From NCBI GenBank assembly GCA_031395485.1, contig JANNUS010000010.1, positions 372,001-436,000 of the forward strand: DNA of 64,000 nucleotides, written 5' to 3'. Positions 49,781 through 57,776 of this stretch are shown in pieces. The notes under the pieces are model-generated. The model was given only the letters and a program-made list of their open reading frames with translations, made no database searches and had not been told where the DNA came from. The stretch is from UBA2336 sp031395485. GTDB taxonomy: Bacteria; Bacteroidota; Bacteroidia; Cytophagales; Cyclobacteriaceae. Position 1 is the stretch's first letter. Each line of letters opens with the position of its first letter. Both the position numbers and the translations under genes were made by a program.

Positions 49781-50379
49781 AACGACAGTTTTCAAGTAAG
49801 GCACTGGAGGATTTTCGTCTGATTGATGAGGCTGTTCAAAATAACGATGAAAAGGCCTATGCTCAACTGTTGCAACGATATAAGCGCCCTGTGTACCACA
49901 TGATTCTAAAAATGGTACGCAATGTTGATGATGCCGAAGATTTAACGATTGAGTCATTTGCCAAAGCATTCAAGAGCCTGCATAAGTTTAAAAAGGATTT
50001 TACGTTTAGCACCTGGCTTTTCCGAATCGCTACAAACAATACGATTGATCAAATCCGGAAGAAGAAGCTCAAGACGATGAGCATCGACAACAGTTTTACG
50101 GATGATAATGGTGACGGTATTTCCATTGAGGTAGAAGATGAAAACCTTAATCCCCAAGAGGAGACTATTAAATCGCAAAAGGCAGAACTCATTCAAATTT
50201 TTGTCGATAAACTCCCGGCTAAATACCAACGACTGGTTCGGTTACGGTACTTTAGTGAGTTGTCGTATGAAGAAATTGCAGTAGAATTGGGAGCCCCGCT
50301 AGGCACTGTAAAAGCTCAACTTCACCGCGCCCGCGAACTTTTATATGAGCTGGTAAAAAATAAACGAGATCATATTTAG
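49768..50379 (+). CDS. RNA polymerase sigma factor, ECF type
   Basis: 203 aa. Sigma region 2: YKRPVYHMILKMVRNVDDAEDLTIESFAKAF and FSTWLFRIATNNTIDQIRKKK. Region 4 helix-turn-helix: LPAKYQRLVRLRYFSELSYEEIAVELGAPLGTVKAQLHRAREL. About 30 extra residues precede region 2. There is no adjacent anti-sigma factor or FecR-like gene, unlike most Bacteroidota ECF loci. It overlaps the GT2 gene and precedes rsmG, so it probably is expressed with the GT2. Confidence 0.9.
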   Translation: MEELERQFSSKALEDFRLIDEAVQNNDEKAYAQLLQRYKRPVYHMILKMVRNVDDAEDLTIESFAKAFKSLHKFKKDFTFSTWLFRIATNNTIDQIRKKKLKTMSIDNSFTDDNGDGISIEVEDENLNPQEETIKSQKAELIQIFVDKLPAKYQRLVRLRYFSELSYEEIAVELGAPLGTVKAQLHRARELLYELVKNKRDHI

Positions 50380-50394
50380 TAATTTAATGATCTG

Positions 50395-50402
50395 TATTTT
50401 TG
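50395..50402 (+). promoter_or_regulatory. -7 promoter box of rsmG
   Basis: TATTTTTG matches TAnnTTTG, 15 nt before the GTG start at 50418. The box overlaps an alternative TTG start at 50400, which argues against that start. Confidence 0.5.
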
Positions 50403-50417
50403 ATTTTAAATTGTAAA

Positions 50418-51053
50418 GTGCAAGATAAAGAAATCATATTCCGTTACTTTCCTCACCTAACGGAAATACAGCAAACACAATTCGCCAAGCTTTTCGCATT
50501 GTATTCAGATTGGAACGATAAGATCAATGTTGTTTCGCGAAAGGATATTGAAAATCTGTATATCAATCACGTTCTGCATTCTCTTGGCATCGCCAAGGTA
50601 ATGGCATTTAATCCAAATGCTTCTGTGTTAGATGTTGGCACCGGTGGTGGATTTCCGGGAATACCGCTCGCCATTCTTTTTCCGGAAACAAATTTTCATT
50701 TAGTCGACTCTATTGGTAAGAAGATTACCGTAGTGAATGCAGTAGCTGAAGGCTTAGGATTAAAAAATATTAATGCGGAGCAGATCAGAGCTGAGCAAAT
50801 AAAAACCAAGTACGATTTTATTATTAGCCGAGCGGTGACGCGCTTAAAAGAGTTTTACGGATGGGTGCATCAGAAGGTAAAAGATAAATCCGTTCATGAA
50901 TTAGATAATGGAATTCTGTATTTGAAGGGTGGGGACTTAGATGAAGAATTGGATGAATTGAAAAAGCCTTACAGTTTATATAACCTGTCAGATTATTTTA
51001 AAGAAGATTTCTTCGAAACAAAAAAGGTGGTTTATGTACCGATTCAATCATAG
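50418..51053 (+). CDS. rsmG: 16S rRNA (guanine527-N7)-methyltransferase
   Basis: SAM-dependent methyltransferase that modifies G527 of 16S rRNA; loss gives low-level streptomycin resistance in other species. 211 aa. Motifs: LFALYSDWNDKINVVSRKDIENLYINHVLHSL, SVLDVGTGGGFPGIPLAILFP (SAM loop), FHLVDSIGKKITVVNAVAEG, KYDFIISRAVTRLKEFYGW. Starts at GTG 50418, giving the usual length; a longer TTG frame begins at 50400 inside the -7 box. A palindromic repeat follows the stop by 5 bp. Confidence 0.9.
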   Translation: MQDKEIIFRYFPHLTEIQQTQFAKLFALYSDWNDKINVVSRKDIENLYINHVLHSLGIAKVMAFNPNASVLDVGTGGGFPGIPLAILFPETNFHLVDSIGKKITVVNAVAEGLGLKNINAEQIRAEQIKTKYDFIISRAVTRLKEFYGWVHQKVKDKSVHELDNGILYLKGGDLDEELDELKKPYSLYNLSDYFKEDFFETKKVVYVPIQS

Positions 51054-51057
51054 AGCC

Positions 51058-51270
51058 GTCATTTCGCAGAGTCTTCCGTCATTTCGCAACGTAGTGGAGA
51101 AATCTCCTGTTGGTTGTTACTGATAAGGAGACTTCTCCGGTCGTTCCCTCCCTGCGAAGTGACGAGGGTTGTCATTTCGCAGCGAAGCGGAGAAATCCCC
51201 CGAGGGTTGGAGATTGGCGTACTTGGTTGGAGACTTCTCCGGTCGTTCCCTCCCTGCGAAGTGACGAGGG
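51058..51270. repeat. Tandem palindromic intergenic repeats (GTCATTTCGCA family)
   Basis: Two full units, 51078-51168 and 51171-51270, plus a truncated 20-bp copy at 51058. Each unit begins GTCATTTCGCA(A/G)CG, has GGAGAAATC, and ends with a 42-bp block that is identical in both copies (51127-51168 and 51229-51270). The end of each unit is complementary to its start (GCGAAGTGAC against GTCATTTCGC), so each unit can fold into a long hairpin. This is a palindromic Bacteroidota interspersed repeat of unknown origin. Confidence 0.75.
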
Positions 51271-51299
51271 CTTTGTTTGTTGCGATGACGTTGGGGTGT

Positions 51300-52025
51300 C
51301 TATATATTTTTTTTAATCAACACCAGCATTTCATCAAACACCCTTGTCTTTAAACTCGACACATCTTCCAGAGTAAGTCCCGTTACACTAATTTCATTCC
51401 CGACAATAATTTTAATTTTCCCTGGTCGAAGACTAGCGGTACCCGGTGGCATGAGTTTACCCGCGCCAATTACTACCAGCGGAACAATGGGCTGTTGTGT
51501 ATCCACTGCAATCCGGAACGCACCATCCTTAAAGGGTTGCAAAATTTCTTTTGTGCGATTTTGTGTCCCTTCAGCAAAAATCAATGCCGGAATGCCATGC
51601 GAAAGTGTTTCCCGCATTCGCTCAATACTCTGCTTACGACTTTGCGCACTCGACCGATCTACGACTATGGTACCAGTTTTTACAATCAGTCCGAATAAAG
51701 GGAGTTTTTGTAATTCTTTTTTTGCGATGGGTCTGAACTCACCCGGAATTAAAAGACTTAGCCCCGGCAAATCAAGAAACGAAGTGTGGTTACTAACGTA
51801 GATATAGGATTTACCTTTTTTTAAGTATTCATGCCCATGAAATTCGTACCGGATAAACGTAAGCATGCTGAAAACCCACGACCATATCCGCAAAAAGAAG
51901 TAGCCGATCCAACTGAATCGTCTGCCCAGCATGAAGGGTATAGTAAGCCCTGGTAAAAACAGGATCATGAATGCTGAAAACACAATCAGCACCCAAAGGG
52001 TATAAAGTTTGAGTAATAGCTTCAA
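51300..52025 (-). CDS. plsC: 1-acyl-sn-glycerol-3-phosphate acyltransferase
   Basis: Makes phosphatidic acid from lysophosphatidic acid and an acyl donor. 241 aa. Two N-terminal membrane segments (WVLIVFSAFMILFLPGLTI, GYFFLRIWSWVFSMLTF), then the acyltransferase motifs NHTSFLDLPGL (HX4D, about residues 79-84) and FAEGTQNRTKE, with an arginine-rich KKELQKLPLFGLI segment between. The start is TTG 52025. It lies downstream of the methyltransferase gene (57 bp). The last codon is near the repeat block. Confidence 0.9.
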   Translation of the reverse strand: MKLLLKLYTLWVLIVFSAFMILFLPGLTIPFMLGRRFSWIGYFFLRIWSWVFSMLTFIRYEFHGHEYLKKGKSYIYVSNHTSFLDLPGLSLLIPGEFRPIAKKELQKLPLFGLIVKTGTIVVDRSSAQSRKQSIERMRETLSHGIPALIFAEGTQNRTKEILQPFKDGAFRIAVDTQQPIVPLVVIGAGKLMPPGTASLRPGKIKIIVGNEISVTGLTLEDVSSLKTRVFDEMLVLIKKNI

Positions 52026-52082
52026 AGCAAAAAAATAATTTTGTGAAGGTAAAAAAGTTTCACCGTAAAAGGCTATTCATAT

Positions 52083-52826
52083 TTATTGCACTCTCCCAAT
52101 TTTCCCGAATAGCGGGAACCTGATTATTTTTGTTTCGCCTTCTTTCCAATAAGGTTTAAGGGTTTTATAAACAGCGGGTACAGGATCAAACCCATTTACC
52201 TTTATAAATTTTTGTGTGGCCGACCACGTGGTGAGGTAGCCAGTAAGGTGTTTTAACGACCATGCAGCCTCCATTTCAATTTCAGGAAATGCAATCCCTT
52301 TAAATGGAAATGGTAAAGTTTGGTATCCATCATCAACAAGTTTTCTTCGCTCATCCCAATACGATCCAGTTGTGTTGAGATAAAAATTCTCAATAATTTT
52401 ATCTACTTCATACGAAACGCTTAAAACATTATAACCCCAAACGGCTATAATGGCTCCGGGTTTAGCTACACGCATTACTTCGGTATAAAAGTCTTCCGCA
52501 GTAAACCAATGTAATGCCTGTGCCACGGTGATCAGATCTATACTCTGATCAGGGAGATTGGTTTTTTCTGCAGCGGCAACTGAATAGAATATATTCTCGG
52601 CTTGGTAAGCGTTGTCTAGTTGTTGTTGGCTAATATCGGTTGCAAGTACTTTATTAAACCGTTTTGCTAAATATTGTGCTACCTGACCATTTCCTGTGGC
52701 GCAATCCCAAACGGTGTCAAATTCTTTTACATGTTCAAAAATGAATTGATATAATGCCTTCGGGTAGGTTGGACGGAATGAGGCATATAGTTTGGCATGA
52801 CCGGAGAAATAGTCTTTTTTACTCAT
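52083..52826 (-). CDS. Class I SAM-dependent methyltransferase
   Basis: 247 aa. Methyltransferase core: FDTVWDCATGNGQVAQYLAKRFNKVLATDISQQQLDNA (SAM-binding loop CATGNG in motif I, Asp in TDIS), SIDLITVAQALHWFTAEDFYTEVMRVAKPGAIIAVWGYN (motifs II/III). It belongs to the Methyltransf_11/YcgJ-like group; substrate unknown. It is upstream of plsC on the same strand, with 57 bp between, possibly an operon. Confidence 0.82.
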   Translation of the reverse strand: MSKKDYFSGHAKLYASFRPTYPKALYQFIFEHVKEFDTVWDCATGNGQVAQYLAKRFNKVLATDISQQQLDNAYQAENIFYSVAAAEKTNLPDQSIDLITVAQALHWFTAEDFYTEVMRVAKPGAIIAVWGYNVLSVSYEVDKIIENFYLNTTGSYWDERRKLVDDGYQTLPFPFKGIAFPEIEMEAAWSLKHLTGYLTTWSATQKFIKVNGFDPVPAVYKTLKPYWKEGETKIIRFPLFGKIGRVQ

Positions 52827-52895
52827 AGAATATTTACCAATTGCAACCGTTCAGTATGTATGGGTGTCCAATAGAAAACAAAACTAATCCTTATC

Positions 52896-53915
52896 ATGCG
52901 AACGATGATTAAACTGACAGCTTTCCTTTGCTTTATTGCACTATTGGGAATTATTTCATGTTCCGATGAAGCAGAAAACGCTGAATTGAGCGTTGCGGCA
53001 AAGCAATACCTTTCCATGCGAATGGGCTCTAATAACGCTATGTCGCAAAATATGAGTGGCCCCATAAATCAATCTTTTCAAAGCCTTTTCAATAGATCCG
53101 GTGGCCCTAACGGAAGGATGGCAGGAGACTCTTCTGAAATTCCACAGGATTCTACCGGAGTTCCGTCTGATACAACTATTATTAGAGAGAACCCATGGCA
53201 AAGTTGTGCTGTTGTAACGGAGGTAGACAATGAGGATGGTAGCCACACGACTACCCACGATTATGGCGATGGCTGCGAAGAAGGATGGGAAGGATATAAG
53301 TATTTTATGCATGGTAAGTTGACCAGCACATACCAGAATTTATTTTCGCAAATCGGAAGCCTTTTTAAGAACTCGTATTTCTATGCGTCTCATTATGATA
53401 ACTACGGTGGTAATCACAACGGTGAGTGGTCATGGGTTTTGAATGGGGGAGGAACGTATGAGGGGGAGTCGGAATATGATACTGCAAATCAGACATTTTC
53501 AGGAAATTATTCTTATGGCGATGAATTAACATATCAATATGATTCTATTTCGTACTCCTATAATGGAAATAGTAATGTTCATTATGATGAGAGCAAGTAT
53601 GTTGTAGAGTCCAGTAATTATGAGTATGCAGTTGGTGAAGATTATTATTACAAAGCGAATGTATTAAAGCCACTTGTTTCGGATTACACGTGCTATCAGC
53701 AAAATTCTTTGATAGAATCTTTTTGCTACTTCTGGGTTTACGTAAGCGGTAGGGAAAGAATTGAGTTTAAGGATGGTGATGTAACAGGAGTTTTTGAAAT
53801 AGATTACGGCAATGGAGAATGTGACAACATTATAACCATTTACGAAAATGGAAATAAAACAGTGATTGACTTAAACAATAGCTGGCTTACGGACGGAGTT
53901 GCAACAGGAGGTTAG
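52896..53915 (+). CDS. Hypothetical lipoprotein
   Basis: 339 aa. Signal peptide with a lipobox-like end: RTMIKLTAFLCFIALLGIISC, with the lipidated Cys at residue 22. The mature part is polar, Asn/Tyr/Gly/Ser-rich (for example WSWVLNGGGTYEG, FSGNYSYGDEL), with beta-strand character and a low-complexity segment. No family is recognised. It is divergent from the methyltransferase (69 bp) and followed by a strong terminator, so it is a single-gene unit. Confidence 0.65.
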   Translation: MRTMIKLTAFLCFIALLGIISCSDEAENAELSVAAKQYLSMRMGSNNAMSQNMSGPINQSFQSLFNRSGGPNGRMAGDSSEIPQDSTGVPSDTTIIRENPWQSCAVVTEVDNEDGSHTTTHDYGDGCEEGWEGYKYFMHGKLTSTYQNLFSQIGSLFKNSYFYASHYDNYGGNHNGEWSWVLNGGGTYEGESEYDTANQTFSGNYSYGDELTYQYDSISYSYNGNSNVHYDESKYVVESSNYEYAVGEDYYYKANVLKPLVSDYTCYQQNSLIESFCYFWVYVSGRERIEFKDGDVTGVFEIDYGNGECDNIITIYENGNKTVIDLNNSWLTDGVATGG

Positions 53916-53925
53916 GTTAGCGAGC

Positions 53926-53970
53926 AAAACCGTGGTCTGTGCTTTTGATAGACCACGGTTTTGATTTTTT
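53926..53970 (+). terminator. Rho-independent terminator after the lipoprotein gene
   Basis: A perfect 13-bp stem (AAAACCGTGGTCT at 53926-53938 with AGACCACGGTTTT at 53950-53962), an 11-nt loop and a T-rich tail. It may also act toward the convergent aspS (A tract on the other side). Confidence 0.93.
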
Positions 53971-54010
53971 ATATGAAGGGAAAGTTCGAGTAACTACTTA
54001 TCTCTAAATT

Positions 54011-55759
54011 CTATTCTCTTACGTTAATTCCCAATTCCTTCAACTGTTCTTCCGAAATCGTTGAAGGAGAATCAATCATTACATCGCGACCCGAGTTATT
54101 TTTTGGGAAAGCAATAAAATCACGAATTGAATCGGCACCACCAAAGATTGAACATAATCGATCGAAGCCAAAAGCAATACCACCGTGTGGCGGAGCGCCA
54201 AATTCAAATGCTTCCATTAAAAACCCAAACTGTTTCTTCGCTTCTTCTTCTGTAAAACCTAAGTGATTAAACATCATTTGCTGGGTGGCCCGGTCGTGAA
54301 TACGAATGGAGCCCCCACCAACTTCAGTTCCGTTAATAACCATATCGTATGCATTTGCTCGCACATTGCCCGGATCCGTATCGAGAAGTTTAATGTCTTC
54401 TGGTTTAGGAGAGGTAAACGGATGATGCATGGCATGATAGCGCTTGGTGTCTTCATTCCATTCCAGCAACGGAAAATCAACAACCCACAAAGCAGAGAAT
54501 TTGTTTTTATCACGCATACCAAGCTTCTCACCCATGAACAAGCGGAGTTCACTAAGTTGTTTACGTGCTGTATTTTTTTCTCCTGCCATAACCAATAACA
54601 GATCACCCGGCTGGGCATTGAATTTATCAGCCCACTTTTTTAAATCATCCCCGTTGTAAAATTTATCAACCGATGACTTTAATGTTCCATCGCCACGGTA
54701 CTGCACATATACTAATCCCCTTGCTCCAACCTGAGGCCGCTTTACATAATCAGTAAGTTCATCCAGTTGTTTGCGTGTATATTCCGCACAACCTTTTGCG
54801 CATATACCAACAACTAATTCTGCACTATCAAATACCGGAAAATTTTTGCCGCGTGTTAATTCAGTTAATTCAACAAATTTCATTTCGAATCGAGTATCTG
54901 GTTTATCGGAGCCATACACTTTCATGGCATCTTCATAATCCATACGCGGTACGGATGGCATGTCTATCCCTTTCACTGTTTTAAAGAGATGACGCACTAA
55001 ACCTTCGAATGTGTTGAGAATATCTTCCTGTGTGATAAATGCCATCTCGCAGTCAATCTGTGTAAATTCTGGTTGGCGATCAGCACGTAAATCTTCATCG
55101 CGGAAGCACTTAACAATCTGATAATAACGATCAAACCCCGATACCATCAACAATTGTTTAAAGGTTTGGGGAGATTGAGGCAACGCGTAGAACTCTCCAG
55201 TATTCATTCGCGAAGGCACTACAAAATCGCGTGCACCTTCGGGCGTAGATTTTATTAATACAGGCGTTTCAACCTCGATAAAATTTTGGGAATCGAGATA
55301 AGCACGTGTTTGCTGCCCCATTTTATGACGGAGTTGCAAGCTTTCGCGAACAGGAGTTCTACGCAAATCCAGATACCGGTATTTCATCCGAAGATCATCA
55401 CCGCCATCCGTATTGTCTTCTATGGTGAAGGGAGGAGTTTTAGATGTATTTAGAATAATGAGTTCTGTTACTTTAAGTTCAATCTCTCCGGTAGCGAGTT
55501 TATCGTTTTTAGAAAGGCGCTCAACTACATTCCCTTTTACTTGAATAACATATTCACGACCAACACTTTTTGATATCGCCATAAGCGCGGCATCTGTGCT
55601 TCCTTCTTCAAAGAATAATTGGGTGATGCCGTAACGGTCGCGCAGGTCAATCCATAAGATACTGCCCTTATCGCGAAGCCGTTGTACCCAGCCTGCCAGC
55701 TGAACGGGTTGTCCTACATGAGAAATGCGTAATTCACCGCAAGTATGAGTTCGTAACAT
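54011..55759 (-). CDS. aspS: Aspartyl-tRNA synthetase
   Basis: Charges tRNA-Asp. 582 aa, bacterial type with OB-fold (residues about 15-110, VQLAGWVQRLRDKGSILWIDLRDRYG), class II core, GAD insert domain and C-terminus. Motif 2: FRDEDLRADRQPEFTQIDCEMAFI. Motif 3: GGIAFGFDRLCSIFGG. The catalytic IETPVL segment reads VETPVLIKSTPEGARDF. No ribosome binding site and a simple 5' region; a palindrome-containing spacer precedes the next gene. Confidence 0.97.
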   Translation of the reverse strand: MLRTHTCGELRISHVGQPVQLAGWVQRLRDKGSILWIDLRDRYGITQLFFEEGSTDAALMAISKSVGREYVIQVKGNVVERLSKNDKLATGEIELKVTELIILNTSKTPPFTIEDNTDGGDDLRMKYRYLDLRRTPVRESLQLRHKMGQQTRAYLDSQNFIEVETPVLIKSTPEGARDFVVPSRMNTGEFYALPQSPQTFKQLLMVSGFDRYYQIVKCFRDEDLRADRQPEFTQIDCEMAFITQEDILNTFEGLVRHLFKTVKGIDMPSVPRMDYEDAMKVYGSDKPDTRFEMKFVELTELTRGKNFPVFDSAELVVGICAKGCAEYTRKQLDELTDYVKRPQVGARGLVYVQYRGDGTLKSSVDKFYNGDDLKKWADKFNAQPGDLLLVMAGEKNTARKQLSELRLFMGEKLGMRDKNKFSALWVVDFPLLEWNEDTKRYHAMHHPFTSPKPEDIKLLDTDPGNVRANAYDMVINGTEVGGGSIRIHDRATQQMMFNHLGFTEEEAKKQFGFLMEAFEFGAPPHGGIAFGFDRLCSIFGGADSIRDFIAFPKNNSGRDVMIDSPSTISEEQLKELGINVRE

Positions 55760-55782
55760 GAGTTTTGATTAATTTTAAGCCT

Positions 55783-55840
55783 GCCTTGACGGAAATTCTT
55801 TGTTTTCAGACAAGCAGGCCTGCCTATCGTCTGGCAGGGG
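55783..55840. repeat. CCTGCC-rich palindromic element
   Basis: Contains the inverted CAGAC (55807-55811) and GTCTG (55829-55833), with GCAGG/CCTGC inside and another CCTGCC near 55783 that can pair with GGCAGG at 55833. These match a common Bacteroidota intergenic palindrome. It lies between aspS and the next gene and could act as a terminator or repeat. Confidence 0.4.
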
Positions 55841-55894
55841 CGAATTTAAATAATACTTTGTGTCTGGTTGTTATCCTGTAAAAATTAAAGTGTG

Positions 55895-56446
55895 ATGAAG
55901 AAAGGTCTTTTTATATTATTAGTCGTTGGTCTGTCATCATTTACCGCCACTACTCGGTTTACGAAGACTAAGATTTCGGAAGATATTGTTGTTTTACTTC
56001 CGCAAAGCTTCCGCCCGATGGATGAATTGGACTTTTCGCAGCGGTATCCCTCGGTTCGAAAACCTATAGCTGCTTATACTAACGCTGCTCGTGAAGTTGA
56101 TTTTAGCGTGAATATTTCAGCTACGCAATGGCCCGATGCTGATGTAGAAATAGCCAGGCAATTTTTTAAGGCTGGCTTATTGAATATGTTTGATGGGGTA
56201 GATATGATTAGCGAAGGAATTCAAATGTTAAAGGGAAAACAGTTTGCCTATTTTGAATTTGAGTCTCGTATCAGAGGTGATAAATTGAAGCAGGAATTCC
56301 GTGATCCAGTTCTTTATTACACCTATATTCAATACAGAATTGAACCAGGTCGTACGCTTGTATTCTCATTTAATTGCCCAAGGAGGCTTCGTGAAGAGTG
56401 GCAAGGTACAGCCCACAAAGTGATGCGGAGTATAAAAATGAAATAA
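55895..56446 (+). CDS. Conserved hypothetical secreted protein
   Basis: 183 aa (ATG 55895). Signal peptide MKKGLFILLVVGLSSFTA. The mature region contains VVLLPQSFRPMDELDFSQRYPSVRKPIAAYTN and KGKQFAYFEFESRIRG and ends with the strand-rich TYIQYRIEPGRTLVFSFNCPRRLREEWQ. The pattern resembles PsbP/DUF1795-type alpha-beta proteins, but this is a weak guess. No link with neighbours is apparent. Confidence 0.6.
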   Translation: MKKGLFILLVVGLSSFTATTRFTKTKISEDIVVLLPQSFRPMDELDFSQRYPSVRKPIAAYTNAAREVDFSVNISATQWPDADVEIARQFFKAGLLNMFDGVDMISEGIQMLKGKQFAYFEFESRIRGDKLKQEFRDPVLYYTYIQYRIEPGRTLVFSFNCPRRLREEWQGTAHKVMRSIKMK

Positions 56447-56511
56447 TCTTCGATTGTTGTTGCCGATAATCAAGTATCTTAAAATCTCAAACCCAGCACT
56501 TAGAATCGGGC

Positions 56512-56955
56512 ATGGAGTTATACACAGATGAGTATTTTATGAGCGAGGCGTTAAAAGAAGCCCGCAAAGCATTTGATATTGGCGAAGTGCCAGTAGGCGC
56601 TGTAGTTGTTTGCAAAAACAGGATCATTGGCCGCGCCCACAACCAAACCGAAAAACTAACCGATGCCACGGCTCATGCTGAAATGTTAGCGACAACTTCG
56701 GCTTCAAACCATCTTGGATCCAAATATTTATCGGAGTGCACCTTGTATGTGACCCTTGAACCGTGTGTGATGTGTGCTGGTGCCCTTCATTGGGTGCAAT
56801 TGCAAAAGTTGGTATATGGGGCCTCTGATATTCAGCGGGGGTATACACTGGTTAATAGCCCTGTGCTGCACCCTAAAACCGAAGTGGTAAAAGGTATGAT
56901 GACCGAGGATGCCAAGAAGTTGATTGATCAGTTCTTTAAAAGAATTCGGGAATAA
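56512..56955 (+). CDS. tadA: tRNA-specific adenosine deaminase (TadA-like)
   Basis: Zinc deaminase converting A34 of tRNA-Arg to inosine. 147 aa. Zinc/catalytic motifs: ATAHAEMLA (HAE, about residues 54-56) and TLEPCVMCAGAL (PCxxC, about 85-88). The helix MSEALKEARKAFDIGEVPVGAVVV near the N-terminus is typical. Guanine or cytosine deaminase is an alternative, but the length and TadA-like HAEM/PCVMC arrangement favour TadA. Confidence 0.85.
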   Translation: MELYTDEYFMSEALKEARKAFDIGEVPVGAVVVCKNRIIGRAHNQTEKLTDATAHAEMLATTSASNHLGSKYLSECTLYVTLEPCVMCAGALHWVQLQKLVYGASDIQRGYTLVNSPVLHPKTEVVKGMMTEDAKKLIDQFFKRIRE

Positions 56956-57037
56956 TTGTATTTCAAACCCTGTAATCCGTAATCCTGCCTGCCGGTCCAA
57001 TAAATCCTGATTAGTTTTCTCGTTCCCATTCACGTTG

Positions 57038-57045
57038 TATATTTG
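57038..57045 (+). promoter_or_regulatory. -7 promoter box of the superoxide dismutase gene
   Basis: TATATTTG matches TAnnTTTG; T-rich TTTT at 57015-57018 is a fair -33 element at 19 bp spacing. It lies 53 nt before the ATG at 57099. Confidence 0.5.
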
Positions 57046-57098
57046 ATCATACCATCATTACGATGGGTTTACATTGTTAAACTTTTAAATCAATATTT

Positions 57099-57704
57099 AT
57101 GGCCTTTACCCTCCCTGCACTACCGTACGCCTTTAGTGCGTTAGAACCTCATATCGATGCCCGTACCATGGAGATCCATCACGGCAAGCATCACAATGCT
57201 TATGTTACTAATTTGAACAATGCTGTAGCCGGAAAACCTGAAGAGAGCTTAAGCATTGAAGAGATTTGTAAGAATATTTCAAAATACCCGGCACCGGTTC
57301 GCAATAACGGTGGAGGTCATTATAACCACAGTTTATTCTGGACGATCATGAGTGCGAATGCCGGAGGAGCGCCATCGGGCGCTGTAGCTGACGCAATTAA
57401 CTCGGCATTTGGAAATTTTGAAGAATTTAAAACGAAATTCGCTGCTGCTGGTACGGGTCGTTTTGGTTCGGGATGGGCTTGGTTAATAAAAGACGCAAGC
57501 GGAAAACTTCAAATTACTTCAACCCCCAATCAGGATAACCCTTTGATGGACGTAGCCGAAGTAAAAGGCACACCTATTTTAGGGTTAGATGTTTGGGAAC
57601 ATGCCTATTATCTGAATTACCAAAACCGCAGACCGGATTACATTGCTGCTTTTTGGAATGTGGTTAACTGGAACGAAGTAGCGAAGAGGTTTGATGCAAA
57701 ATAA
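57099..57704 (+). CDS. Fe/Mn superoxide dismutase
   Basis: Dismutates superoxide to oxygen and hydrogen peroxide. 201 aa, the family length. Metal ligands: His in EIHHGKHHNAYVTNLN, His in GGHYNHSLFW, Asp and His in LDVWEHAYYLNYQNRR. The WDVWEHAYY motif of Mn/Fe SODs is present with L-D. Metal preference cannot be told. No signal peptide, so cytosolic. Followed by a strong bidirectional terminator. Confidence 0.95.
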   Translation: MAFTLPALPYAFSALEPHIDARTMEIHHGKHHNAYVTNLNNAVAGKPEESLSIEEICKNISKYPAPVRNNGGGHYNHSLFWTIMSANAGGAPSGAVADAINSAFGNFEEFKTKFAAAGTGRFGSGWAWLIKDASGKLQITSTPNQDNPLMDVAEVKGTPILGLDVWEHAYYLNYQNRRPDYIAAFWNVVNWNEVAKRFDAK

Positions 57705-57725
57705 ATCTGCTGCTACAATGAAATA

Positions 57726-57760
57726 AATAAAGGCTTCCAGGAGGAAGCCTTTATTGTTCT
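57726..57760. terminator. Bidirectional terminator between superoxide dismutase and uvrB
   Basis: A perfect 13-bp stem (AATAAAGGCTTCC at 57726-57738 with GGAAGCCTTTATT at 57743-57755) around a 4-nt loop. T-rich on both strands, and it lies between convergent genes. Confidence 0.93.
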
Positions 57761-57776
57761 TGTATGATTTGTTGGA

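Noticed and set aside
51058..51270. CRISPR array
   Set aside because: Only two long copies of a repeat that is itself palindromic, with no spacer variety and no cas genes.
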